Source: a bacterium (lineage in GTDB: Bacteria; Patescibacteriota; Minisyncoccia; UBA6257; 1-14-0-10-44-23). From it: a stretch of DNA of 13,084 nt. The translations under genes and the position numbers were made by a program. Below are positions 1 through 5,435 of the stretch, in pieces. The first letter of the stretch is position 1. The number at the start of each line of letters is the position of its first letter. The notes beneath the pieces are model-generated. The model ran no database searches, was not told where the DNA came from, and saw only the letters and a program-made list of their open reading frames with translations. The DNA is taken from NCBI GenBank assembly GCA_030699515.1, contig JAUYME010000028.1, forward strand, positions 1 through 13,084. Reading direction: 5' to 3'.

Positions 1-215
1 CTTGGGGCGGATTTGTTATTCTTACTTCAGCCGGCTCTACAGAGCGTATTTCCAGTGGAAAAAAGATAATTACTTCTACAATTGTTGCTATGCTTATAGC
101 AGGAGCCGCATATTTTATTATTCAAGGTATATTTACAGTACTTGGCGTAGAGGACCAAAAAAATCTTCAATTTAAAAGCCGAAGCCTAGACCAAGATCTA
201 CAGCTTCCAAATTAA
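1..215 (+). CDS. Pilin-like (VirB2/TrbC-type) membrane protein, 3' part only
   Basis: The reading frame begins at base 3 and is open from the window edge to a TAA at 213-215, so only the last 70 codons are seen. They hold a Gly/Ser-rich polar stretch followed by the lysine pair in ISSGKK, then a hydrophobic segment of about 20 residues (IITSTIVAMLIAGAAYFII) and a polar tail ending in LQLPN. The arrangement of a Gly-rich turn, a positively charged linker and a second membrane helix is the same as in the three complete genes downstream, so I place it in the same small two-helix family resembling VirB2/TrbC pilins of type IV secretion systems. It is probably the upstream member of the same locus. 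The family call rests on architecture, not on a diagnostic motif. Confidence 0.55.
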   Translation, partial: WGGFVILTSAGSTERISSGKKIITSTIVAMLIAGAAYFIIQGIFTVLGVEDQKNLQFKSRSLDQDLQLPN

Positions 216-287
216 TCCCGAACGAAACAATCTAATTACTATGCAAGTAGAAATGGTGAAAATTAAAAAACTTAATTTAAGCGGGAC

Positions 288-328
288 GCGTGCCGTTAGT
301 GTTCTATCGGCGCGCTTGGTGCCGATAG
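288..328 (+). promoter_or_regulatory. Two competing hairpins in the leader of the second pilin-like gene
   Basis: CTATCGGC (304-311) pairs perfectly with GCCGATAG (321-328). The same CGGC, as part of CGGCGCGC (308-315), can instead pair with GCGTGCCG (288-295) with one G-U pair. The two stems share bases 308-311 and exclude each other. There is no T run after either, so neither is a simple terminator. The structure ends 15 bases before the ATG at 344, where no Shine-Dalgarno site is seen. A regulatory switch is inferred only from this geometry. Confidence 0.4.
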
Positions 329-343
329 TTAACATCTGACGGT

Positions 344-790
344 ATGAAAAACATAATACTAGCATTGCTAACACTTTCCTTAGTTTTTGGCTTCCTACTT
401 TTACCATCAATCAGCTTTGCCCAAGACATCGGTGGAGGTGGCGGAGACAATCCCCCCGCGCAAGGCGACCCAGCGGGCGATAAGCCCCCCACACAAGGCA
501 GCGAGAGCGGCGACAAACTTGGCGACCGCGCCAACGTTAAACTTGAAAATCCTTTGGGCAAGGCAAATATCAGCACAATTATCCTGCGCGTTTTAGATTT
601 CCTTACAAAACTGGCAGCTGTGGTACTAACCATTATGATTCTTATTGGCGCTTGGCAACTCATTATATCGGGCGGCAGTCCTGAAAAAGCAACAACCGCC
701 AAAAAAACGATTCTCTGGGCCGCCGTTGGCTTTGTTATTATCCTGATAGCGCAAGGAATCGGAGCTATTATTAAATCACTATTTAAATAA
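344..790 (+). CDS. Pilin-like (VirB2/TrbC-type) secreted two-helix protein
   Basis: The 148-residue product has a clear signal peptide (residues 1-26, hydrophobic core followed by SISFA and then Q), a Gly/Pro/Asp-rich low-complexity stretch (about 28-62), and two membrane helices (about 88-108 and 122-145) separated by a short SGGSPEKATTAKK turn. Short secreted proteins with two C-terminal helices joined by a Gly-Lys turn are typical of VirB2/TrbC pilin subunits of type IV secretion and conjugation machinery. Such subunits are stored in the inner membrane and assemble into a pilus. The Gly/Pro-rich mature N-terminus is longer than in classical VirB2. The stop overlaps the next start as TAATG, indicating translational coupling. 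The start is preceded by a hairpin rather than a Shine-Dalgarno site. Assembly partners are not visible in the window. Confidence 0.6.
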   Translation: MKNIILALLTLSLVFGFLLLPSISFAQDIGGGGGDNPPAQGDPAGDKPPTQGSESGDKLGDRANVKLENPLGKANISTIILRVLDFLTKLAAVVLTIMILIGAWQLIISGGSPEKATTAKKTILWAAVGFVIILIAQGIGAIIKSLFK

Positions 791-1242
791 TGAAAAAGAT
801 AAAAACACTTCTAGCAATCTATTTACTGCTTCCATTAACGGCATTTGCCCAAGGCAAAATCACCGGCCCAGTAGATACAGAAGGCGAAGTAATCACCGTC
901 TTTGAGCGCATAGCAAATTGGATATACACATTTTTCTTAATTGCCGCAGTAATTTGCATCTTGCTTGCCGCTTTCAAATTCCTGGGCATTGGAGGAGGCG
1001 GGGGCAAAAAAGATGCTCCAACAAGCATCCAAGAAGGGAAAAGAATGCTTCTTTACGCAGTCATTGCAATAGCGATTGCTCTCTTTGCTGGCTATGCGCC
1101 AAACGTCATTGAAAACAGCCTGATTGGAGGAAGCTCTCAAACAGGAGGAAGCCCGTCAACAAACGGCAGTCAAGGCAACCCATTCAACCAAGATCCCCAG
1201 CATGGCAATACTCCGGCACTAGAGCCGTCTGCAGCTTTTTAA
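790..1242 (+). CDS. Pilin-like (VirB2/TrbC-type) secreted two-helix protein with Ser/Gly/Asn tail
   Basis: The 150-residue product begins on the last base of the previous stop codon (TAATG). Residues 1-20 form a signal peptide ending in AFA before Q21. Helix 1 is about 43-66 and helix 2 about 86-102, with the Gly-Lys turn LGIGGGGGKKDAPTS between them. After helix 2 there is a polar low-complexity tail (about 112-150) rich in Ser, Gly, Asn and Pro that its neighbours lack. The core matches the two genes on either side, so these are likely tandem paralogues of one pilin-like family. The tail could be an exposed surface region or a linker. Translation is probably coupled to the upstream gene, since no independent ribosome binding site is seen. 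Confidence 0.58.
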   Translation: MKKIKTLLAIYLLLPLTAFAQGKITGPVDTEGEVITVFERIANWIYTFFLIAAVICILLAAFKFLGIGGGGGKKDAPTSIQEGKRMLLYAVIAIAIALFAGYAPNVIENSLIGGSSQTGGSPSTNGSQGNPFNQDPQHGNTPALEPSAAF

Positions 1243-1275
1243 TGCAAACTGGTGAATACATCAATAGAAAAGTTG

Positions 1276-1284
1276 TGTTAAAAT
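1276..1284 (+). promoter_or_regulatory. Possible extended -10 promoter for the fourth pilin-like gene
   Basis: TGT directly precedes TAAAAT (1279-1284), within GTTGTGTTAAAAT. This resembles the TGTGC-plus-hexamer pattern of other promoters in the window. The -35 position 17 bases upstream is poor. It would give a leader of roughly 40 bases before the ATG at 1331. Confidence 0.35.
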
Positions 1285-1330
1285 TTAAAAAAGGCATACA
1301 AAGGTCAAAACAGATAAAATTACAAACAAA

Positions 1331-1705
1331 ATGAAAAAATTTATTGCTTCAGCGTCCAGTGCAATCGCCGCAACAGCACTTCCCTTAGTAGCATATGCGC
1401 AATTGCGAGGAGATACTGTATTTGATAGAGGCGGGCAAACCTTACCAAAAGGCACTTCGGCAAGTTTCTCAACATTCATCGCATACGCAGAGAAAGTTGC
1501 CAATTGGCTCTTCACTGCACTGCTGATTGTTGCAGTAATCATGATTATTATTGCGGCATTTCGCTACTTGTTTGCTGGTGGAGACGAAACCAAAATTAAA
1601 AAAGCAAACCAAGGATTGCTCTATGCGGCTGTTGCTATTGCGGTTGGTCTTTTAGCCCAAGCAATTGTCTTTATTGTTGCTTCAATTGTTCAACCAACTC
1701 CATAG
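1331..1705 (+). CDS. Pilin-like (VirB2/TrbC-type) secreted two-helix protein
   Basis: The 124-residue product has a signal peptide at 1-23 (AYA then Q), a short polar segment, helix 1 at about 58-80, the turn FAGGDETKIKKANQG, and helix 2 at about 97-119 ending in QPTP. This is the most classical VirB2/TrbC-like layout of the group: short mature N-terminus, two helices, charged turn. An 88-base gap holding a possible promoter separates it from the preceding gene, so it may also be transcribed on its own, for example at a different level as the major subunit. A strong intrinsic terminator follows within 20 bases and closes the locus. No Shine-Dalgarno site precedes the ATG. The family assignment is by architecture. 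Confidence 0.62.
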   Translation: MKKFIASASSAIAATALPLVAYAQLRGDTVFDRGGQTLPKGTSASFSTFIAYAEKVANWLFTALLIVAVIMIIIAAFRYLFAGGDETKIKKANQGLLYAAVAIAVGLLAQAIVFIVASIVQPTP

Positions 1706-1723
1706 CGCCAAATCACCGAATAC

Positions 1724-1749
1724 AAAAACTGCCCAACCGGGCAGTTTTT
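1724..1749 (+). terminator. Intrinsic terminator of the pilin-like locus
   Basis: AAAAACTGCCC (1724-1734) pairs perfectly with GGGCAGTTTTT (1739-1749) around an AACC loop: 11 base pairs with a T run on the + strand and a matching A run that also allows use from the other side. Confidence 0.88.
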
Positions 1750-1756
1750 GATTATA

Positions 1757-1780
1757 AAAAATCCCCTCCTCGGGGCTTTA
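1757..1780. terminator. Second weak hairpin with A/T flanks
   Basis: CCCC (1763-1766) and GGGG (1772-1775) form a short stem, flanked by an A run on the left and CTTTATT on the right. It lies between the + strand pilin locus and the - strand GC-rich operon and could back up termination from either side. Confidence 0.4.
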
Positions 1781-1803
1781 TTATAGGTCTTGTCTTTTTC
1801 CTT

Positions 1804-1848
1804 TTCGCCTTCCTGCATCCTACTTCCTACATCCTATATCCTCTCTTT
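1804..1848. repeat. Degenerate heptad tandem repeat
   Basis: Successive 7-base units read CTGCATC, CTACTTC, CTACATC, CTATATC, CTCTCTT (starting at 1812, preceded by CGCCTTC). They are approximate copies of CTACATC. The tract is intergenic and has no stop-free coding pattern of note. Its function is unknown. Confidence 0.55.
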
Positions 1849-1860
1849 ATGTAATTGCAC

Positions 1861-1965
1861 GCCGTGCGAAGTCAGGAGATTCCTCTCCCTTCTCCGCACG
1901 GCATGGTTTCGCGATTGAGTTACCGCTACCTGAGGGCGCTTAGGCCGCCCTAGTCGCGGTATCTC
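1861..1965 (-). other. Structured 3' region of the GC-rich operon
   Basis: Two nested stem structures are present. GCCGTGCG (1861-1868) pairs with CGCACGGC (1895-1902). Further on, TACCGC (1921-1926) pairs with GCGGTA (1956-1961), enclosing AGGGCG (1933-1938) with CGCCCT (1946-1951). The inner stem overlaps the stop codon of the 243-residue gene. On the - strand these fold in the 3' end of the operon transcript. There is no clean T run, so the role may be RNA stabilisation or processing rather than termination. Confidence 0.5.
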
Positions 1966-2681
1966 TGTGCGAGATGTCGTTGCCCATCCGCCGTGTGGCG
2001 GAAGACAACGATGTGGACAGCCTTGCAGCCATCCACAGGCTTGACCCAGTACGGCACAGCCGTGGGGAAGCTGTCCCCTTTGCCGGCCATTCTGTAGGTC
2101 TCAAGCGTCCCTTGGACCCTCGCGTAGAAGTGTCCATCGGGGCCGCTCCCGTCGCCAAAGCTGGTGTAGCTCACCCCGCCGTTAGGCAGGGGATCCCGGA
2201 TTCCGGGGTAGCCCTTGGGGGGCCACCACTTTCCCGGCTCCAGCATCTCGGTCACCAGCTCCCGGCTTGTCTCGCCGGGCTTCCATGGAGCCGCGAATTC
2301 ACGCAGCTGCTGGAAGAGCGGGTCGTCGTGACGCACCACATTGCCGTTGACCATGTAGGTCACAGGCGGGAGCGCGTTGCCCTTTCCGTCGAAGTTGGTA
2401 CTGTGGACCACCCTTCCGGGCGTCACATCCAACTCCATGCGGACCTTGCGGGGCCCGATCGGTCTTGCGCGGCTCGCTTCCCTTTCGGGGACCACTTCGG
2501 CCTGGGCCGGCTTGTCGTCTTCGGGAGGATCCGGCTTCTTCTTGCCGGATGGAATGAGGCTGACCAGGAAGATCAGCACCCCCATCCCGAGGGCGATCAG
2601 CAGCCACTGTCGTAGCCATCTGGGGCTGGTGTCGATGGCCTCGTCCACCGCCCCTTCGGCGTGATGCTTGTGCATGGGCAT
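1950..2681 (-). CDS. Unrecognised single-pass membrane protein in GC-rich block
   Basis: I do not recognise this 243-residue protein. Residues 1-26 are polar and histidine-rich (MPMHKHHAEG), residues about 27-43 form one membrane helix (LLIALGMGVLIFLVSLI), and the rest is a soluble domain beginning with a Lys/Pro/Asp/Glu-rich linker (about 46-75). The globular part is rich in Gly, Pro, Trp and Tyr (for example GKWWPPKGYPGI and SYTSFGDGSGPDG). With a basic helix flank on the C-terminal side the orientation is uncertain. Its ATG overlaps the stop of the upstream SPFH-like gene (TAATG on the - strand), so the two proteins are probably made together and may act as a complex. Base composition is far more GC-rich than the flanking genes: bases 2461-2520 have 41 G or C of 60. 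The opposite-strand open frame at 1974-2615 is judged a shadow. Confidence 0.72.
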   Translation of the reverse strand: MPMHKHHAEGAVDEAIDTSPRWLRQWLLIALGMGVLIFLVSLIPSGKKKPDPPEDDKPAQAEVVPEREASRARPIGPRKVRMELDVTPGRVVHSTNFDGKGNALPPVTYMVNGNVVRHDDPLFQQLREFAAPWKPGETSRELVTEMLEPGKWWPPKGYPGIRDPLPNGGVSYTSFGDGSGPDGHFYARVQGTLETYRMAGKGDSFPTAVPYWVKPVDGCKAVHIVVFRHTADGQRHLAQRYRD

Positions 2682-4009
2682 TACTTGCCCCCCTTCTGTT
2701 GGTTACCGACGTTGATGAAGGGAATCGCCCCTCCACCAGACACGTCGAGTTCCGTGACGGTAGCGATCCCGGCCGCGGCCTTTGCCAGCCGCTGAGCCGT
2801 CGCCAGATCGTAGCCCTCCTCGCGAAGAGCCTTGATGGCATCAGCCAGAGCCCTGAGCTTCCTCGGCCCGTCCAGCGCTTCCTGCAGCTTCTTGTCCGAG
2901 GGAAGCAGTTTGGTGATCGAGAAGTTGATCACATCTCGACCGTAGGTTCGCTCGAACCAGGAGTTCCCCTGCCGGTAAGCAGAGAAGTTCAAACGACCCC
3001 GAAGGATCGCCCGCCTGTTAAGCGTGTAGAATGTGAGGAGATCACGATCGGGAATGGGGTAGGGACGCGTGTACCCACCAGCCGGTTGCTGGTAGCCCAA
3101 CCCGTCATCCCTCATGGTTTTAGGCCCGTACGGCGAGATCTCGCTAAAGATCCTACCGTAGCGATCCCAGAGCTTTTCCTCATCATCACTGAGACCTTCG
3201 GGCTTATTGGGCACCTTGGTCTCCTCGTGGGGCATCTCCTCCAGCTCCAAGGCACAGCGCGCCATCAGCTCGAAAGCCGGCTTGCTGCCCAAACATTGGT
3301 CCATCGTATGCACGGTGGCCGCATTGATAGTGGTACCCTCGATGCGATCACGAATGCCCTGGAGGATAACCTCCACGCTCATCTCCGGAGAGCGAATGCG
3401 CCCGCTTGCATCGCGTGCGCTTGTACTGATCCGGTCCTGCAGCGTGAAAGAGGCCTTCAAAGAGCCCCTGTGGCTACCGTCCTTCTGAAGGTCAGGATCG
3501 TCCTTCTGAATGCCCGTTCCGGCAATGAACTCCACCTCACCTTGGTGGTTTTCCACCAGCTGGTGGTAGGTCCGAACCTTCTCCCAAGGCCACTTCTGGT
3601 CAATGCCCTCCTTGCAGATGGCACTGTCGCCACTGCGGCGCCCCATCGTGCCTTGCCGCACGTTGATGTCTACAACGTCAGTGTAGACATAGGAGTTACG
3701 CTCCCAAATCGCCGCCACGATGGCGAAGATCCAGAAAAGCGGAAGATGCAGGACAAGCCCCAGAATCAGAGCAGCCGAGAAAGCCACCACCTGAACCGTC
3801 ACGACAACGAACTTGATGCCGTTGACCTCGTTGCGAAGCTTGTTGAGCTTCTTGATGTCGCCCTTCTCGTCGTCAATCTTCTTGTTGCAGTCCAAGAAGA
3901 TGATGGTGCGCATCACCATCAGAGCGACCAGGATCAGCGCGCAGACCACCTGCGTGCTCATGTTCTCAGTCATCTGTGGCCAAAGCCACTGAAAGAAACG
4001 CTCAAGCAT
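2681..4009 (-). CDS. Membrane protein with SPFH/band-7-like domain (tentative)
   Basis: The start at 4009 is chosen because GGAG lies 7 bases upstream, giving 442 residues; the frame stays open up to 4093 but without such a site. Helices: about 18-38, 66-86 and 88-104, with a charged, probably coiled-coil stretch (41-62) between the first two. The soluble part begins with YVYTDVVDINVRQGTMG and GIDQKWPWEKVRTY, which resembles the start of SPFH/band-7 (stomatin, prohibitin, HflK/C) domains, where a Gly-Val-rich strand is followed by a PW-x-x-V motif. The C-terminal part has a VINFSITKLLPSDKKLQEAL segment and an Ala-rich helix (385-415), also SPFH-like, and ends in a Gly-rich tail. If correct, it would form membrane-associated oligomers that scaffold proteins or regulate proteases. 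It heads a two-gene operon with the 243-residue protein. The SPFH call is a pattern judgement, not a certain identification. Confidence 0.5.
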   Translation of the reverse strand: MLERFFQWLWPQMTENMSTQVVCALILVALMVMRTIIFLDCNKKIDDEKGDIKKLNKLRNEVNGIKFVVVTVQVVAFSAALILGLVLHLPLFWIFAIVAAIWERNSYVYTDVVDINVRQGTMGRRSGDSAICKEGIDQKWPWEKVRTYHQLVENHQGEVEFIAGTGIQKDDPDLQKDGSHRGSLKASFTLQDRISTSARDASGRIRSPEMSVEVILQGIRDRIEGTTINAATVHTMDQCLGSKPAFELMARCALELEEMPHEETKVPNKPEGLSDDEEKLWDRYGRIFSEISPYGPKTMRDDGLGYQQPAGGYTRPYPIPDRDLLTFYTLNRRAILRGRLNFSAYRQGNSWFERTYGRDVINFSITKLLPSDKKLQEALDGPRKLRALADAIKALREEGYDLATAQRLAKAAAGIATVTELDVSGGGAIPFINVGNQQKGGK

Positions 4010-4237
4010 TTCAGTTCTCCGTGGCCCGTGCAGGGCCGTTTTGTGTACGGCCCCACCACGGGCATGGTTTCGATTTAACATCTCGTAACGCACGAGACGG
4101 GTGTTCTACTTTCATTAAAAATTTGAAATTAGAAATTTAAAATTTTCTGCTTTCACTTGTGAAAACAGAACACCCATCTCCTGCGTATTTTTAAAAGACC
4201 CTAGACTGTAAAATACCTACAGTCTTAAAACAGCGCA
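4010..4237 (-). promoter_or_regulatory. Long structured 5' leader of the SPFH-like operon
   Basis: About 220 bases separate the promoter from the ATG at 4009. In transcript order the leader has: an 8-bp hairpin (4218-4225 with 4203-4210); a long-range 14-base inverted repeat with one mismatch (4167-4180 with 4094-4107, containing GGGTGTTCT/AGAACACCC) enclosing an AT-rich stretch and a TTTCAC/GTGAAA hairpin; and a two-tier GC hairpin, CCCGTG/CACGGG (4025-4030 with 4057-4062) around GGGCCGT/ACGGCCC (4033-4039 with 4047-4053). This last hairpin ends four bases before the Shine-Dalgarno GGAG (4017-4020). Such an arrangement could act as an RNA sensor or stabiliser. No known riboswitch class is recognised. 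Confidence 0.6.
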
Positions 4238-4266
4238 ATTATAGCACAAATTTATGTGTGCGTCAA
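4238..4266 (-). promoter_or_regulatory. Strong promoter of the SPFH-like operon
   Basis: On the - strand, TTGACG (4261-4266) is followed after exactly 17 bases by TATAAT (4238-4243), with TGTGC immediately before the -10, giving a TGN extension. This is a near-consensus housekeeping promoter in AT-rich sequence, reading into the GC-rich operon. Confidence 0.85.
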
Positions 4267-4312
4267 GTTCAAATTTCTCAAAAAATTTAGCCGCTTCGCT
4301 TACAAATGTTAA

Positions 4313-4345
4313 AGGGCCGGTCGGTGCTTGTGCACCGCCGGCCCT
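4313..4345 (-). terminator. GC-rich hairpin after the 187-residue gene
   Basis: AGGGCCGG-T-CGGTGC (4313-4327) pairs with GCACCGCCGGCCCT (4332-4345), a 14-bp stem with one bulged T. On the - strand it lies about 54 bases after the stop of the gene at 4399 and is followed by TTTAACATTTG. The T tract is broken, so termination is likely but not certain. Confidence 0.6.
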
Positions 4346-4398
4346 ATTGGAACGCGCTACCGGGACATTATACTCCCCCCGGACTGGGAGTTGGACGG

Positions 4399-4962
4399 CT
4401 AGTCGCCGTCCTCGACGAAATCGTCGATGTCGGCCTTCACGGCCGCATCGCCGACATCCGCCGCGCTTGCGCGACGCAGCAGTGTTTCCGCCGCCGCCAG
4501 TCGCGCACGCATCGCCTCCTTCTCCTCGTCCACCATCGAAGCGGGCGGCGGGAAGCTGGAGGGCGCCTCGATCGATTCCTCCTCCAGCCTCGTGGAGTGC
4601 ATCTCCACAGGCCGTCCAATCCCGAATTCCGGATCATAGGCCTCCTGCATCATGTGCAGGTGGCCGGGCTTGGACTTGATGTCCTGGTAGGCCAGGACGC
4701 GGCCATTCCGATCCATCACCAGCCTCTCCCCCGCCGAGGCGGAGGATTCGGTGGCCGCGGCCGCCGTGTCGGGCTCGGTGGTCGAGGCCGCCGTCGTCTC
4801 CTCCTTCTTGCTGCCGTAGTCACCGAACAGCAGGATGATGCCGACAACCATCGCCGCTCCCAGAAGGAACGGAAGGCCGACACTCCAGGCCCTGACGGAC
4901 CTCTCCTCCGGGGTGACTTCCGCCTCGGGCTGCTTCGCAGCCGCCTTCTTCTTCGCTGCCAT
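4399..4962 (-). CDS. Unrecognised single-pass membrane protein, Ala/Lys-rich N-terminus
   Basis: The start at 4962 is chosen because AGGAG (4968-4972) sits 5 bases upstream. The frame stays open up to 5040, but that region is an AT-rich leader hairpin. The 187-residue product has a Lys/Ala-rich cytoplasmic N-terminus (MAAKKKAAAKQ), one membrane helix at about 25-46 (GLPFLLGAAMVVGIILLF), a Ser/Thr/Ala/Glu-rich linker (52-78), a small ordered part (79-125) and an Ala/Arg/Glu helix (about 145-170) ending in an acidic tail (DIDDFVEDGD). I do not recognise the family. It is transcribed from its own promoter, next to and in the same direction as the SPFH-like operon. It shares the GC-rich composition, the N-terminal anchor and the leader design, so a joint role at the membrane is plausible. 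Confidence 0.72.
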   Translation of the reverse strand: MAAKKKAAAKQPEAEVTPEERSVRAWSVGLPFLLGAAMVVGIILLFGDYGSKKEETTAASTTEPDTAAAATESSASAGERLVMDRNGRVLAYQDIKSKPGHLHMMQEAYDPEFGIGRPVEMHSTRLEEESIEAPSSFPPPASMVDEEKEAMRARLAAAETLLRRASAADVGDAAVKADIDDFVEDGD

Positions 4963-4976
4963 TTGAACTCCTGCCT

Positions 4977-5041
4977 GGTGTTCTAAAAATAGCCAGCCAT
5001 AAAGCACCATGCTCCATAACCAAGCTATTTCGAAAAACACC
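4977..5041 (-). promoter_or_regulatory. Leader hairpin upstream of the 187-residue gene
   Basis: GGTGTT (4977-4982) with AACACC (5036-5041) and AAATAGC (4987-4993) with GCTATTT (5024-5030) form a long interrupted stem. Its base lies four bases from the Shine-Dalgarno site, just as in the SPFH-like operon. Confidence 0.6.
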
Positions 5042-5061
5042 TAAAGAACTGTGATGGCCAA

Positions 5062-5090
5062 AAGATAGCACAAATACAAAAATTAGTCAA
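5062..5090 (-). promoter_or_regulatory. Promoter of the 187-residue gene
   Basis: On the - strand, TTGACT (5085-5090), a 17-base spacer ending in TTTGTGC, then TATCTT (5062-5067). The layout and the TGTGC extension are the same as in the SPFH-like operon promoter. Confidence 0.8.
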
Positions 5091-5169
5091 GCACAAATTT
5101 ATCAGTCTCATCCGACCTATTGGTCTATAATCAAATTTAAAAATGCATCTTCCCCGCAAAACCTATCTA

Positions 5170-5178
5170 TGCTATAAA
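5170..5178 (+). promoter_or_regulatory. Extended -10 promoter of tRNA-Leu
   Basis: TGC followed by TATAAA (5173-5178) lies 24 bases before the mature tRNA 5' end, fitting a start near 5185 and a short 5' trailer for RNase P. The -35 position is weak. Confidence 0.55.
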
Positions 5179-5201
5179 AAGTAGGTTGAAAATTTAAACA
5201 A

Positions 5202-5283
5202 GGGCGAGTGGCGGAACTGGTAGACGCGCTTGGCTTAGGACCATGTGTCGCAAGACGTGGAGGTTCGAGTCCTCTCTCGCCCA
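5202..5283 (+). tRNA. tRNA-Leu (anticodon UAG)
   Basis: The acceptor arm is GGGCGAG (5202-5208) with CTCGCCC (5276-5282) and discriminator A (5283). The D arm is GCG...CGC with the usual GGTAGAC loop end, the anticodon loop CTTAGGA gives UAG, there is a long class II variable arm (GTC-GCAA-GAC), and the T arm is GGAGG-TTCGAGT-CCTCT. The length of 82 with a long variable arm and A73 fits leucine. CCA is not encoded, since the sequence continues CAAAC. The anticodon stem has one U-U mismatch at the second pair (CTTGG with CCATG). The apparent reading frame across the tRNA is spurious. Confidence 0.95.
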
Positions 5284-5330
5284 CAAACAAAAAAATAGCA
5301 CAGTATTGTGCTATTTTTTTGTTTGTGGGC
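5279..5330 (+). terminator. Perfect 24-bp palindromic terminator fused to the tRNA 3' end
   Basis: Bases 5279-5302 pair without mismatch with 5307-5330 around a GTAT loop. The stem contains seven A then seven T residues, so it can terminate in both directions. Unusually, its outer five bases on the left are the tRNA acceptor 3' end, so terminator folding competes with tRNA folding. Confidence 0.85.
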
Positions 5331-5431
5331 AGTGAGGACGAAAGGAGTCCTCCCTTGTCCCGTAACGAACCAGGGCTTGCCCCTGCGGTTCTGTTACAGC
5401 ATGGCGAAGCCACGCGGGGATCTCGCCCACA
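5324..5431. ncRNA. Compact multi-hairpin RNA-like element, unknown class
   Basis: A closing stem TGTGGGC/GCCCACA (5324-5330 with 5425-5431) encloses three hairpins. They are GAGGAC/GTCCTC (5334-5339 with 5347-5352), a long stem GTAACGAACC (5362-5371) with GGTTC-T-GTTAC (5387-5397) topped by AGGG/CCCT, and GCATGGC-GAA-GCCACGC (5399-5415). The segment is GC-rich in AT-rich surroundings and is bounded by terminators on both sides. The third hairpin has an A-C mismatch on the + strand but a G-U pair on the - strand, which slightly favours - strand transcription. No promoter is evident. The long-variable-arm tRNA fold does not fit. It could also be a small mobile or decayed element. Confidence 0.45.
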
Positions 5432-5435
5432 TAAC

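Noticed and set aside
1974..2615. Open frame of 213 codons on the + strand opposite the 243-residue gene
   Set aside because: No promoter or ribosome site and no credible protein features. It mirrors the - strand gene.
2699..4078. Open frame of 459 codons on the + strand opposite the SPFH-like gene
   Set aside because: The - strand frame has membrane helices, a Shine-Dalgarno site, a consensus promoter and a coupled downstream gene. The + strand frame is a by-product of GC-rich codons lacking stops.
4167..4180. Small leader peptide starting at the ATG within GAGATGGGTG in the SPFH operon leader
   Set aside because: About 20 codons would follow, but GGAG directly abuts the ATG, too close for initiation, and the segment is better explained as an inverted-repeat arm.
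4306..4986. Open frames on the + strand opposite the 187-residue gene
   Set aside because: They begin inside a terminator-like hairpin, are rich in Arg/His/Pro as expected of antisense GC-rich sequence, and conflict with a well-supported - strand gene.
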